In this document: in pieces, positions 17,382 through 26,652 of the stretch
Position numbering within the stretch: the first letter of the stretch is position 1
How the letters are laid out: every line of letters begins with the position of its first letter
Assembly (NCBI GenBank): GCA_022782605.1
Contig: JALFMW010000371.1
Coordinates: 1 to 33,226 of the forward strand
Source of the DNA: Clostridium sp.
GTDB lineage: Bacteria > Bacillota > Clostridia > Peptostreptococcales > Peptostreptococcaceae
DNA length: 33,226 nucleotides
Reading direction: 5' to 3'
Program-made: the position numbers and the translations under genes
The notes under the pieces: model-generated
Seen by the model: the letters and a program-made list of their open reading frames with translations, nothing else
Told to the model about the DNA's origin: nothing
The model's database searches: none

Positions 17382-17420
17382 AAATATAAGGAATCTATTA
17401 TTAATAGATTCCTTATATTT
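17382..17420 (+). terminator. 19-bp perfect inverted repeat between upp and the atp operon
   Basis: Positions 17382-17400 are an exact reverse complement of 17402-17420, around the centre base 17401. As RNA it folds into a long AU-rich hairpin with T-rich 3' sequence but no clean T run after it, so it may be a partial terminator that lets some transcripts read into atp, or a bidirectional mRNA-end structure. Confidence 0.6.
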
Positions 17421-17465
17421 AAGTATATATTAACTATATATAAATATAGAGAGGCAATATATTAA

Positions 17466-17696
17466 ATGAATAAGAAAAAAAGTACAGGTGCACAAATTGC
17501 ACAAGCACTTTCTTTATTAAGTCAATTAAGTATAATGATGTTAGTTTCAATATTTGGATGTTTTTTTATCGGCAAATTTATAGATACTAAACTGAATACA
17601 AGGCCTATTTTTATGTTGACTTTTTTAATATTAGGAATTGGCGGAGCTTTCATGTCTGTATATAAAACTGTAATTGGATTTACAAAAAGGAAGTGA
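17466..17696 (+). CDS. atpZ: AtpZ/AtpI-type small membrane protein of the ATP synthase operon
   Basis: A 76-residue protein with a polar Lys-rich start and two membrane segments (about residues 19-38 and 46-66). Size and place as first gene of an atp operon match AtpZ, a small protein proposed to form a magnesium or calcium channel or to aid assembly with AtpI. GAGAGG lies upstream of ATG 17466, at a slightly long spacing. It is separated by 6 bp from atpI. The role in this organism is inferred from position only. Confidence 0.75.
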   Translation: MNKKKSTGAQIAQALSLLSQLSIMMLVSIFGCFFIGKFIDTKLNTRPIFMLTFLILGIGGAFMSVYKTVIGFTKRK

Positions 17697-17702
17697 TGAT
17701 TT

Positions 17703-18095
17703 ATGGATATAAAGGTACAACGAGAAGTAGATGAAGTGACAAAGGGCATAATTATTTATGCTATTATAATTTCGGCTATATCTATATTTATTCCAAAAGA
17801 AACAATTCATATAATATTAGGAGTTGTTTTTGGAAGTATAATAGCCATATTAAACTTTAGATTATTAGCTCTTACTATGGAAAAAGCTGTGGATATGTCA
17901 CCAGGTAAAGCTCAAGCTTATACTTCCATGAGGTACTTAGTAAGAATGTTTATAGTAGCAGTAGTTATATTTGTATCTGTAAAGAATCCAAATATAAATG
18001 TTATAGGAACAGTATTAGGATTAATAAGTACTCAGATTGTGATTTTTATCAAAAAACTGCTAATATCAAAAATCCAAAGAAAGGAGGTTAAATAA
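17703..18095 (+). CDS. atpI: ATP synthase subunit I (c-ring assembly factor)
   Basis: A 130-residue protein with four membrane segments (about residues 15-32, 36-54, 76-95 and 99-118), the layout of AtpI. AtpI proteins help assemble the c-ring, notably in Na+ enzymes such as those of Propionigenium and Acetobacterium. It starts with ATG 17703, preceded by AGGAAGTGAT at the end of the preceding gene. Its stop codon (18093-18095) directly abuts the GTG start of atpB. Confidence 0.85.
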   Translation: MDIKVQREVDEVTKGIIIYAIIISAISIFIPKETIHIILGVVFGSIIAILNFRLLALTMEKAVDMSPGKAQAYTSMRYLVRMFIVAVVIFVSVKNPNINVIGTVLGLISTQIVIFIKKLLISKIQRKEVK

Positions 18096-18800
18096 GTGAA
18101 GTATACACAATGGATAATAACCTTTGCTAACGGTTTCAAGATAAGTGAAACAGTTGTAACAAGTTGGATTATAATGGCGGCGCTAATAATAGCTGCATTA
18201 TTACTTACTAGAAATTTACAACCAGTACCAACTACAAAGAGACAAATTATGTTAGAGTATGCTATTGTAACATTAAGAAACCTTGTTCGTGGTAACATGG
18301 GAGAGGATGTTGAAAAAAGAATGCCTAACATGTTACCTTATATAGGATCATTATTTCTTTTCTTTGTATGTTCCAACTTGATAGGTTTACTAGGTTTTAA
18401 GTCGCCAACTACAGATGTGGATACCACATTAGCTTGGGCACTAATGACAGTATTTTTAATATACTATCAAGGAATGAAAGCAAAAGGACTAAGATATTGG
18501 AAAGGTTTATTAGAACCAGTTCCTTTATTATTACCACTTAACATAGTAAGTGAATTTGCTACACCTATATCACTTACATTCCGTCCATTCGGTAATATAC
18601 TTGGAGGGACAGTAATAATGGGATTACTTTATCAATTGTTGGCATTTATATCAACATTGATACCAAATGTTACAATTCCATTTTTACAATTAGTGATACC
18701 AGTACCATTACATTTATACTTTGATTTATTCTCAGGATGCTTACAAGCATTTATATTTGTAATGCTTACAATGGTATTTATTTCAAATGCAACAGAGTAA
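18096..18800 (+). CDS. atpB: ATP synthase F0 subunit a
   Basis: A 234-residue polytopic subunit forming the ion half-channels next to the c-ring. The essential Arg is in SLTFRPFGNILGG near residue 165, and the C-terminal helix PVPLHLYFDLFSGCLQAFIF is typical. It begins with GTG at 18096, with AAGGAGGT (18081-18088) at ideal spacing. The length is normal. Together with the c subunit below it should conduct Na+. A weak 6-bp hairpin (18804-18823) lies in the gap to atpE. Confidence 0.95.
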   Translation: MKYTQWIITFANGFKISETVVTSWIIMAALIIAALLLTRNLQPVPTTKRQIMLEYAIVTLRNLVRGNMGEDVEKRMPNMLPYIGSLFLFFVCSNLIGLLGFKSPTTDVDTTLAWALMTVFLIYYQGMKAKGLRYWKGLLEPVPLLLPLNIVSEFATPISLTFRPFGNILGGTVIMGLLYQLLAFISTLIPNVTIPFLQLVIPVPLHLYFDLFSGCLQAFIFVMLTMVFISNATE

Positions 18801-18872
18801 AATATATGCAAAATTTAGCATATTAAATAAAAAATAACTATAAAAGTTAAAATTTTTAGGAGGATTTAAATT

Positions 18873-19124
18873 ATGGAAATGGCACAAGCTATAGCAATCG
18901 CAGGTTCTGCAATAGGAGCAGGAATCGCAGTTATATCAGGTATAGGTTCAGGAATAGGTCAAGGTTTCGCAGCTGGTAAAGGTGCAGAAGCTGTTGGGAA
19001 TCAACCAGAAGCAAAAGGGGATATCATATCTACAATGTTATTAGGGGCTGCAGTTGCAGAATCAACAGGTATATATGGTTTAGTTATATCTATAATCCTT
19101 ATATTCGCAAATCCATGGGTATAG
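18873..19124 (+). CDS. atpE: ATP synthase F0 subunit c (Na+-binding type)
   Basis: An 83-residue two-helix proteolipid that forms the rotor ring. The full sodium signature known from the Ilyobacter/Propionigenium c-ring is present: Q30 in helix 1 and V61, E63, S64, T65 and Y68 in AVAESTGIY of helix 2, matching Q32, V63, E65, S66, T67 and Y70 with a constant offset of two. The polar loop GNQPEAKGD is also alike. E63 is the ion-carrying carboxylate. AGGAGG precedes ATG 18873. The gene is flanked by wider gaps than the rest of the operon, with a strong hairpin downstream, which suggests separate control of its mRNA level, as the ring needs many copies. Confidence 0.96.
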   Translation: MEMAQAIAIAGSAIGAGIAVISGIGSGIGQGFAAGKGAEAVGNQPEAKGDIISTMLLGAAVAESTGIYGLVISIILIFANPWV

Positions 19125-19147
19125 ATTTCAAAAAGTATTTTATAAAA

Positions 19148-19188
19148 ATTTATAGTTAGAGATGTTTTAATATTCTCTAACTATAAAT
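19148..19188 (+). promoter_or_regulatory. Perfect intercistronic hairpin between atpE and atpF
   Basis: ATTTATAGTTAGAGA (19148-19162) pairs perfectly with TCTCTAACTATAAAT (19174-19188) around an 11-nt loop. No T run follows, so it is not a normal terminator. It is probably an mRNA 3'-end stabiliser or processing site that sets a higher level of upstream (atpE) message. Confidence 0.6.
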
Positions 19189-19216
19189 ATGGATGATGGA
19201 AAGGAGGATTAAGTAG

Positions 19217-19717
19217 ATGGGTTTAAAACCAGTAGTAACCTTATCTTATGAATTAGTATTTCAAATAGTAAATACAATAATTTTATTCATAGTATTAAAG
19301 AAAATATTATTTAAACCAGTTTTAAATATAATAGATTCTAGAGAAAAAGCAATAAAAGAAGATATAGCTACAGGAGAAAATGCTAAGAATGAAGGATTAG
19401 CTTTGAAAGCAGAATATGAACAAAAAATATTACTTGCTAAGAATGAAGGCCAAGAAATCATTAAACAAGCAACTCTTAGAGCTGAGCAAAAGTCAAATGA
19501 AATAATATCTACTGCTAAAGAAGAAGCAAATATCTTAAAAGATAGAGCTAGTAAAGATATAGCCCAAGAAAAAGAAAAAGTTATGAATGAGCTTAAAAAT
19601 GACATATCTAGCATAGCTATACTTGCTGCATCTAAAGTAATTGAAGAAGATATTGACCAAGCTAAACACGAAGAAATGATAAACAAATTTATCGAAGAGG
19701 TGGGCGAAGCTAAATGA
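19217..19717 (+). CDS. atpF: ATP synthase F0 subunit b
   Basis: A 166-residue peripheral-stalk subunit: one N-terminal membrane helix (about residues 10-30) then a long charged coiled-coil helix rich in Lys, Glu and Ala that reaches up to F1 and binds delta. The FKPVLNIIDSREKAIKEDI stretch after the membrane helix is typical of b subunits. AAAGGAGG precedes ATG 19217. It overlaps atpH by 4 bp (ATGA), so the two are translationally coupled. Confidence 0.94.
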   Translation: MGLKPVVTLSYELVFQIVNTIILFIVLKKILFKPVLNIIDSREKAIKEDIATGENAKNEGLALKAEYEQKILLAKNEGQEIIKQATLRAEQKSNEIISTAKEEANILKDRASKDIAQEKEKVMNELKNDISSIAILAASKVIEEDIDQAKHEEMINKFIEEVGEAK

Positions 19718-20256
19718 TAGATGTAATAGCTAACAGATATGCAGAAGCTCTATTCCAACTAAGTGAAGAGGAAAATATATCTAAAGAGATTTACTGTGAG
19801 TTACATGATGTAGTTCAATTAGTTAAAAAAAATAAAGACTTAGATAATGTTTTTAAATCACCTTTAGTAGCAAAAAACGAAAAGATTGATTTAATAGAAG
19901 CATTGTTTAATGGAAAAATAAATAATAACTTGAAAAATTTCTTAAAAATATTAGTTGAAAAGGGAAGAATATCTTCTTTACAATCAATAGAATTAACATT
20001 CAAAGAATTATTAAATGAAAAACATAACATATTAGAAGGTACTGTAATAAGTGCCGTAGCTTTAACTGCTGAAAAAGTTAAAGAATTAGAAGAAACACTT
20101 TCAAAAAAATATAATAAAAATATTACTTTAGAGAATAAAGTTGACAAAAGTATATTAGGTGGAGTTTTAGTAAGATTAGGGAATATTCAAATTGATGGAT
20201 CTATAAAAACTCGTTTAGATAATATAAAAGACCAACTTTCTCAAGTAATTTCTTAG
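19714..20256 (+). CDS. atpH: ATP synthase F1 subunit delta
   Basis: A 180-residue OSCP/delta subunit linking the b stalk to the alpha3beta3 head. The start MIDVIANRYAEALFQLSEEE and the C-terminal GGVLVRLGNIQIDGSIKTRL are both family signatures. The length is normal. The start codon overlaps the atpF stop, and the binding site lies within the end of atpF (GAGGTGGGCG). atpA follows after 15 bp. Confidence 0.94.
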   Translation: MIDVIANRYAEALFQLSEEENISKEIYCELHDVVQLVKKNKDLDNVFKSPLVAKNEKIDLIEALFNGKINNNLKNFLKILVEKGRISSLQSIELTFKELLNEKHNILEGTVISAVALTAEKVKELEETLSKKYNKNITLENKVDKSILGGVLVRLGNIQIDGSIKTRLDNIKDQLSQVIS

Positions 20257-20271
20257 GAGGGCGGTGAACCC

Positions 20272-21774
20272 ATGAACTTAAGACCAGAAGAAATAAGTTC
20301 TATAATTAAACAACAAATTAAGAATTATGATAATAAAATAGAAATGACTGATACTGGTAGCGTACTTAAAGTAGGTGACGGTATTGCCACAGTATACGGA
20401 CTAGAAAATGCAATGTCTAGTGAACTTTTAGAATTCCCTGGAGAGGTATATGGTATGGCCCTTAACTTAGAAGAGGATGTTGTTGGGGCTGTTATATTTG
20501 GTGATGACAGTGGAATAAAAGAAGGGGATATAGTAAAAAGAACAGGAAGAATAGTTGAGGTACCTGTTGGCGAAGCACTAATAGGTAGAGTTGTAAGTCC
20601 GCTTGGTTTACCTATAGATGGTAAAGGACCTATAAATACTAAAAAAACTAGACCTGTTGAAAGTAAAGCTCCAGGAATAATGGCAAGACAATCTGTTTGT
20701 GAGCCATTACAAACTGGTATAAAAGCTATCGACTCAATGATCCCAATAGGTAGAGGACAAAGGGAGCTTATCATAGGGGATAGACAAACTGGTAAAACTT
20801 CTATAGTTATAGATACTATATTAAACCAAAAAGGAAAGGACGTTATTTGTATATATGTTGCTATAGGACAAAAACGTTCAACAGTTGCTCAAATAGTTAA
20901 TACATTAGAAAAAGGTGGAGCAATGGATTACACTATAGTTGTATCAGCTACAGCTTCTGAATCTGCACCACTTCAATACCTTGCGCCATATGCAGGAGCT
21001 GCAATGGGTGAAGAGTTTATGTTCAATGGTAAACATGTTTTAATAGTATACGATGATTTAAGTAAACAAGCAGTTGCTTACAGAGAAATGTCATTACTAC
21101 TTAGAAGACCGCCAGGTCGTGAAGCTTACCCAGGTGATGTATTCTATCTACATTCGAGATTACTTGAAAGAGCAGCTAAATTATCAGATGAATTAGGTGG
21201 AGGATCTATGACTGCACTTCCAATCATAGAAACTCAAGCAGGAGACGTTTCTGCATATATACCAACAAACGTTATATCAATAACGGATGGACAAATATAT
21301 TTACAACCAGAATTATTCTATTCAGGTGTAAGACCTGCAGTTGACCCTGGTATATCAGTATCTAGGGTTGGTGGTAGTGCGCAAATAAAATCAATGAAAA
21401 AAGTTGCAGGTACATTAAAACTTGCTTACTCACAATATAGAGAGCTTGCATCATTCTCACAATTTGGATCTGACTTAGATGATGATACAAAGAGAAGACT
21501 TGCTCAAGGGGAAAGAATAGTTGAAGTATTAAAACAAGATGAAACTTCTCCAATAGCAGTTGAAAATCAAGTAATGATAATATTTGCTGTTATAAACAAC
21601 TTCTTAGAGGATATACCAGTAAGTAATGTTAAGAGATTTGAAAAAGAATTATTCAGATTTGTGGATGAGAATTACCCAGAAATATCTAAAAAAATATTAT
21701 CTGCAGAAGATTTCTCTTCTGACTTAACAAACGCAATAGTAGAATTTAAGAAAAAGTTTGTTGTTGAAGCGTAA
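20272..21774 (+). CDS. atpA: ATP synthase F1 subunit alpha
   Basis: A 500-residue non-catalytic nucleotide-binding subunit of F1. Walker A is GDRQTGKT near residue 170, the arginine-finger region lies in [20 protein letters not shown] near 365 and Walker B in [11 protein letters not shown]. The N-terminal beta-barrel and C-terminal helical domains are complete, and the length is normal. AGGAGGGCGGTG lies before ATG 20272. No inserts or anomalies were seen. Confidence 0.97.
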   Translation: MNLRPEEISSIIKQQIKNYDNKIEMTDTGSVLKVGDGIATVYGLENAMSSELLEFPGEVYGMALNLEEDVVGAVIFGDDSGIKEGDIVKRTGRIVEVPVGEALIGRVVSPLGLPIDGKGPINTKKTRPVESKAPGIMARQSVCEPLQTGIKAIDSMIPIGRGQRELIIGDRQTGKTSIVIDTILNQKGKDVICIYVAIGQKRSTVAQIVNTLEKGGAMDYTIVVSATASESAPLQYLAPYAGAAMGEEFMFNGKHVLIVYDDLSKQAVAYREMSLLLRRPPGREAYPGDVFYLHSRLLERAAKLSDELGGGSMTALPIIETQAGDVSAYIPTNVISITDGQIYLQPELFYSGVRPAVDPGISVSRVGGSAQIKSMKKVAGTLKLAYSQYRELASFSQFGSDLDDDTKRRLAQGERIVEVLKQDETSPIAVENQVMIIFAVINNFLEDIPVSNVKRFEKELFRFVDENYPEISKKILSAEDFSSDLTNAIVEFKKKFVVEA

Positions 21775-21801
21775 TCCTTTTTAACAAAGGAGGTAAAATA
21801 A

Positions 21802-22668
21802 TTGGCAGGAGCTGGAATTAAAGAGATTAAAACTCGTATTAATAGTGTTAATAGTACAAAGCAGGTTACTAAAGCTATGGAACTAGTTGCTTCTTCAAAA
21901 ATGAGAAAAGCTAAAGACAGAGCTTTAGCTGCAAGACCTTACTTTGGAACTATGTACAATACGGTTAAAGATATAGCTACAAATACTCGTGGCGTTAGAA
22001 ATGTGTTTTTAAAACAAAGAGAAGTAAAAAATAGATGTTATATAGTAGTTGCTGGAGATAGAGGTCTAGCAGGTGGATATAATTCAAATATAACGAAATT
22101 AACTCTTAGTCATATGGATGGTAAAAAAGAAAAAGTTATGACTGTAGGGAAGAAATCTACAGAGTTCTTCTCAAAAAGAGGTTATGATATTTTAAAGTCA
22201 ACAGAAAGTGTTGAAAAATGTGACTATAATGAAGCTATAGCTTTTGCTCAAGAAGCTATGGACTTATATAAAAAAGGTGAAATAGATGAAGTGTATATGG
22301 TATATACAGAATTTGTATCTCCTTTAACTCAAAATCCTAAATTATTAAAGGTGCTACCATTAGCATTTGAAGAAGAAAATAAAGAAACAAAAGAGCAAGC
22401 TGCAAAAAAAGCTAGAGTTCAATATTTACCATCAGCAGAAGTTGTATTAGGTCATATAATACCTAAATATGTATCTGGAATAGTTTATGATGGAATTATA
22501 GAATCTTTCGCATCAGAACAAGCTGCGAGAAGAACTGCAATGAGTTCAGCAACTGATAATGCAGACGAAATGCTATCTAACTTAGAATTAAGTTACAACA
22601 GAGCAAGACAATCTGCTGTAACTCAAGAAATAACTGAGATAGTAGGCGGAGTAGAAGCTCTAAAATAA
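21802..22668 (+). CDS. atpG: ATP synthase F1 subunit gamma
   Basis: A 288-residue rotor shaft of F1. The N-terminal helix AGAGIKEIKTRINSVNSTKQ and the C-terminal helix RQSAVTQEITEIVGGVEAL form the coiled coil inside alpha3beta3; GDRGLAGGYNSN in the Rossmann domain is typical. It starts with TTG at 21802, after AAAGGAGGT at good spacing; no ATG is available near. The low-efficiency start may limit synthesis of this single-copy subunit (inferred). Confidence 0.95.
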   Translation: MAGAGIKEIKTRINSVNSTKQVTKAMELVASSKMRKAKDRALAARPYFGTMYNTVKDIATNTRGVRNVFLKQREVKNRCYIVVAGDRGLAGGYNSNITKLTLSHMDGKKEKVMTVGKKSTEFFSKRGYDILKSTESVEKCDYNEAIAFAQEAMDLYKKGEIDEVYMVYTEFVSPLTQNPKLLKVLPLAFEEENKETKEQAAKKARVQYLPSAEVVLGHIIPKYVSGIVYDGIIESFASEQAARRTAMSSATDNADEMLSNLELSYNRARQSAVTQEITEIVGGVEALK

Positions 22669-22677
22669 GGAGGTTAG

Positions 22678-24075
<1,398 letters not shown>

Positions 24076-24078
24076 GTC

Positions 24079-24357
24079 ATGGCAAGTGAATTTGCATTAG
24101 AAATAGTTACTCCAGAAGAAATTTTTTATCAAGATGATGTAGAGATGGTTATAACTAGAACTACACAAGGAGATAGAGCTGTTCTTAAAAATCATATACC
24201 TTTTGTTGCAGGTTTAGTTGATGGAGAGTTAAGAATAAAAAAAGATGGAAAATTTGTATCTGGACAAATATCTGGAGGTTTCATGACAGTTAGTAAAGAA
24301 AAAACAACTATATTAACTGAATCTGCTAAGTGGAATGATGAAACTAAAGGACTTTAA
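24079..24357 (+). CDS. atpC: ATP synthase F1 subunit epsilon lacking the C-terminal helical domain
   Basis: A 92-residue epsilon subunit. The usual bacterial subunit has about 130-140 residues: a beta-sandwich of about 85 residues followed by two alpha helices that can extend into F1 and inhibit ATP hydrolysis. Here the N-domain is complete (ALEIVTPEEIFYQDDVEMVI, LKNHIPFVAGLVDGELRI, SGGFMTVSKEKTTILTESA), but translation stops at WNDETKGL, so both helices are missing. A terminator begins about 27 bp after the stop, with no trace of the missing part in any frame, so this looks like a settled gene end rather than a fresh frameshift. ATG 24079 starts 3 bp after the atpD stop. Confidence 0.92.
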   Translation: MASEFALEIVTPEEIFYQDDVEMVITRTTQGDRAVLKNHIPFVAGLVDGELRIKKDGKFVSGQISGGFMTVSKEKTTILTESAKWNDETKGL

Positions 24358-24383
24358 AATTATAATATAATTATAAATAAATT

Positions 24384-24412
24384 GACTAGGAATTAGCCTA
24401 GTCTTTTTATTT
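24384..24412 (+). terminator. Terminator of the atp operon
   Basis: GACTAGG (24384-24390) pairs with CCTAGTC (24397-24403) around a 6-nt loop, followed by TTTTTATTTT. Confidence 0.88.
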
Positions 24413-24485
24413 TGCCTATTATTATAAAATATATTATTGTTTATAATAATGTAAGATAATTATTTGAAAAATAAGGGAGGAAATT

Positions 24486-24863
24486 ATGAATATTTTAGAT
24501 ATAGGAACAGATATTATAGAAGTAGAGAGAATTAAAAATTCATTAAGTAAAAGAGGTGATTTTCTTAAAAAAATATTCACTGATAAAGAAATAGAAATGT
24601 TTCAATCAAAAGGAAATAATCCAAAAACAATAGCTGGAAATTTTGCGGCAAAGGAAGCAATTAGTAAATCTTTAGGATTGGGTATAAGGGGTTATAATTT
24701 TAAGGATATAGAAATCTTAAGAGATAATTTAGGAAAACCAATAGTAACAACTTATAATAATTTAAAAGAAATATGCATACAATATAGTGTTTTAGAGATA
24801 AAGGTAAGTATATCTCATACTGATAATTATGCAGTTGCCAATGCTATAACTATAACTAAATAA
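24486..24863 (+). CDS. acpS: Holo-[acyl-carrier-protein] synthase
   Basis: A 125-residue 4'-phosphopantetheinyl transferase that activates acyl carrier protein for fatty acid synthesis. The magnesium-binding N-terminal motif GTDIIEVERI is at residues 7-16 and the second signature AGNFAAKEAISKSLGLGIRG near residues 54-73. The C-terminus KVSISHTDNYAVANAI is typical. GGGAGG precedes ATG 24486. It lies 54 bp ahead of the gerS-like gene. Confidence 0.95.
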   Translation: MNILDIGTDIIEVERIKNSLSKRGDFLKKIFTDKEIEMFQSKGNNPKTIAGNFAAKEAISKSLGLGIRGYNFKDIEILRDNLGKPIVTTYNNLKEICIQYSVLEIKVSISHTDNYAVANAITITK

Positions 24864-24917
24864 AAACAAGAAATATTTCATTATACAAATGAATAAATAT
24901 TAATTAGGAGGTACTTT

Positions 24918-25511
24918 GTGAAAAATAAGTTGTCTATATTATCAATAAGCTTTATGTTAATGATTTCAGTATGTACAGTAGGATGTATGAATAAACAACA
25001 GACAAAAGAAGAAATATATGATGATTTTAAAGATCAAATTTCAAATATTTCATCATATACTTGTACTGCAAATGTTGAAGCAATAGGGAATAAGGAAAAT
25101 ACCACATATGTTTTTAAACATACTTATAAAAAACCAGATTACTATAAACTAGAAGTTATATTGCCTAAAAATCTAAAAGGAAAAACTATTGAATATAAAG
25201 ATGATAAAGTTTTAGTACATAATCCAGATATTAATGACACAATTGAACTTCCAAATATAAATGATGATGCTCATTACTTGTTTATTGGAGATTTTATTAA
25301 AAATTATATGCAAAATGAAAGTGCAAATCTAGAAGCTACAGACAATGAATTAAAAATAGAAATAGAAATACCTGGAGATAATAAATATTTTAATAAACAA
25401 ATTTTATATGTAAATAATAATACTAAGAATCCTGATAAAATGGAAATACTAAATAGTGAAGGAGAAGCAATATTCATAGTAAAATATAAAAATTTCAAAT
25501 ACAAAAAATAA
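24918..25511 (+). CDS. gerS: GerS-like germination lipoprotein (LolA-like fold)
   Basis: A 197-residue predicted lipoprotein. The signal peptide MKNKLSILSISFMLMISVCT ends in VGC, with Cys23 as the probable lipidated residue, although Thr at -3 departs from the usual Leu. The rest (DQISNISSYTCTANVEAIGN, YKKPDYYKLEVILPKNLKGK and a C-terminal LYVNNNTKNPDKMEILNSEG) has the strand pattern of LolA/outer-membrane-lipoprotein-carrier folds. In C. difficile the gene between acpS and alr2-mazEF is gerS, whose LolA-fold product activates the CwlD amidase for cortex modification and is needed for spore germination. Place, lipoprotein nature and fold agree, so GerS is the best assignment; identity was not checked by alignment. 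It begins with GTG at 24918 after AGGAGG. Confidence 0.7.
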   Translation: MKNKLSILSISFMLMISVCTVGCMNKQQTKEEIYDDFKDQISNISSYTCTANVEAIGNKENTTYVFKHTYKKPDYYKLEVILPKNLKGKTIEYKDDKVLVHNPDINDTIELPNINDDAHYLFIGDFIKNYMQNESANLEATDNELKIEIEIPGDNKYFNKQILYVNNNTKNPDKMEILNSEGEAIFIVKYKNFKYKK

Positions 25512-25858
25512 TAAATATAAAGTAAGCAACTTAAGATAAATCTAGATGACATAATTATTTATGCTGTAAAAACAAAAAATAGATACTCAATGTCATAGTA
25601 AAGCTGTGTTTAATGATATATTTAAATAATAAATTTTTTGCTCCAAAAACTATTAATAAAGACATAAAAATAATTGTGTAGGTTATAATATTTAACATGA
25701 GGCAAGTGGTATTAGAAGTTAATTATACAAAATTAAACCTAAATTGACATATAAAATACACAATAAACAAACGTACTTATATGGAAACAAATGCAATTTT
25801 ACAATTAGTTAGTAATCTGATAAAATAAAAGAGATATTGTTCTCCGGGAGGCGATTTT
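25512..25858 (+). other. Gene-free gap where C. difficile carries alr2
   Basis: 347 bp between the gerS-like gene and mazE with no gene-sized frame. It contains a perfect TTGACA (25744-25749) without a good -10, a TATAAT (25684-25689), and at 25697-25747 a 16-codon frame that reads MRQVVLEVNYTKLNLN then stop, somewhat like an alanine racemase N-terminus. There is no clear terminator for gerS. The mazE binding site GGGAGGCGAT lies at 25846-25855. Confidence 0.55.
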
Positions 25859-26140
25859 GTGAGCAATAAAGATAAAGAAAAAATAATGTTTACTTTGCCT
25901 GATTATATTTTATCTGAAGTAGATCAAATAGTTCAGATGGAAAATAGTAACAGGGAAGATTTTGCAAAGGCTGCTTTTCAGTTTTATATAACCCAAAAAA
26001 AGAAAATTAGCTTAAAAGAAAGTATGATAAAGGGTTATAAGGAAATGGCAAAAATAAACTTATCATTAGCGGAGCTTGGAATGACGGATGAAGTATCTTT
26101 GGATAATGATTCTGCAGGAGACATAGCTAAAGTTGAGTAA
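25859..26140 (+). CDS. mazE: Antitoxin MazE/EndoAI (ribbon-helix-helix)
   Basis: A 93-residue antitoxin. The N-terminal [20 protein letters not shown] reads as a ribbon-helix-helix DNA-binding domain of the Firmicutes EndoAI type; the acidic C-terminal tail ([16 protein letters not shown]) is the part that would block the MazF active site. It begins with GTG at 25859 after GGGAGGCGAT. It overlaps mazF by 8 bp, which couples translation so that antitoxin is made first. Confidence 0.88.
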   Translation: MSNKDKEKIMFTLPDYILSEVDQIVQMENSNREDFAKAAFQFYITQKKKISLKESMIKGYKEMAKINLSLAELGMTDEVSLDNDSAGDIAKVE

Positions 26141-26498
26141 TATTAGCTTAGATATTAAGCGAGGAGATTTATTTTATGCAGACTTAAGTCCAGTAATTGG
26201 CTCGGAGCAAGGTGGCGTTAGACCGGTTTTAATAATCCAAAATAATATAGGAAACAAATATAGTCCAACTGTAATAATTGCGGCTATAACATCCCAGATT
26301 AATAAAGCGAAATTGCCTACTCATATCGAAATAAGTTCCAGTGAATATGGACTGAACAAAGACTCTGTAATTCTCTTAGAGCAAATTAGAACTATAGATA
26401 AAAAGCGTCTAAGGGAGAAAATAGGTTATCTAGATAATAAAACCATGCTAAAAGTAAATAATGGACTGCAAATAAGTTTAGATTTATTTAGCATATAA
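26133..26498 (+). CDS. mazF: mRNA interferase MazF/EndoA (toxin)
   Basis: A 121-residue endoribonuclease of the MazF/PemK family. Signature parts: [20 protein letters not shown] with the catalytic Arg, [29 protein letters not shown] with the catalytic Thr/Ser region, and [17 protein letters not shown]. Firmicutes MazF toxins of this type cut mRNA at UACAU-like sites; the specificity here is inferred. The start is TTG at 26133 inside the end of mazE, with AGGAGA about a dozen bases upstream, which should keep toxin below antitoxin. A good terminator follows. Confidence 0.92.
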   Translation: MSNISLDIKRGDLFYADLSPVIGSEQGGVRPVLIIQNNIGNKYSPTVIIAAITSQINKAKLPTHIEISSSEYGLNKDSVILLEQIRTIDKKRLREKIGYLDNKTMLKVNNGLQISLDLFSI

Positions 26499-26536
26499 AA
26501 AATTATTGGTATATTAGCATATCAATAATTTTTTTG
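26497..26536 (+). terminator. Terminator after mazF
   Basis: AAAAAATTATTG pairs with CAATAATTTTTT across a short loop extended by A-T pairs, followed by T-rich sequence. Confidence 0.75.
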
Positions 26537-26573
26537 TTTTATATACAAAAAATACAAAAAAATATCATAAAGA

Positions 26574-26582
26574 TGTTATAAT
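26574..26582 (+). promoter_or_regulatory. Extended -10 promoter for the transketolase genes
   Basis: TGTTATAAT has TGn plus a perfect TATAAT (26577-26582), about 70 bp before the transketolase start. No clear -35 was found. Confidence 0.45.
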
Positions 26583-26652
26583 ATAATGAGATTTAAATAT
26601 AATATGGCTAAATAATAGGTAGCCTCAGTATATAACTAGGGAGGTAAATTAC

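Noticed and set aside
17382..17420. The perfect palindrome after upp as an integration or recombination site
   Set aside because: No integrase, no duplicated flanks and no mobile genes nearby; a transcript-end hairpin explains it.
20325..20774. A 149-codon open frame on the minus strand over atpA
   Set aside because: Shadow of atpA by the same reasoning; no promoter or binding site seen.
25744..25772. A mazEF promoter at the perfect TTGACA
   Set aside because: No acceptable -10 hexamer occurs 16-18 bp downstream, so it was not listed as a promoter.
25859..26498. mazEF as cargo of a mobile element
   Set aside because: No transposase, integrase, repeats or tRNA beside it; the same chromosomal place is used in C. 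difficile, so it is a resident core copy.
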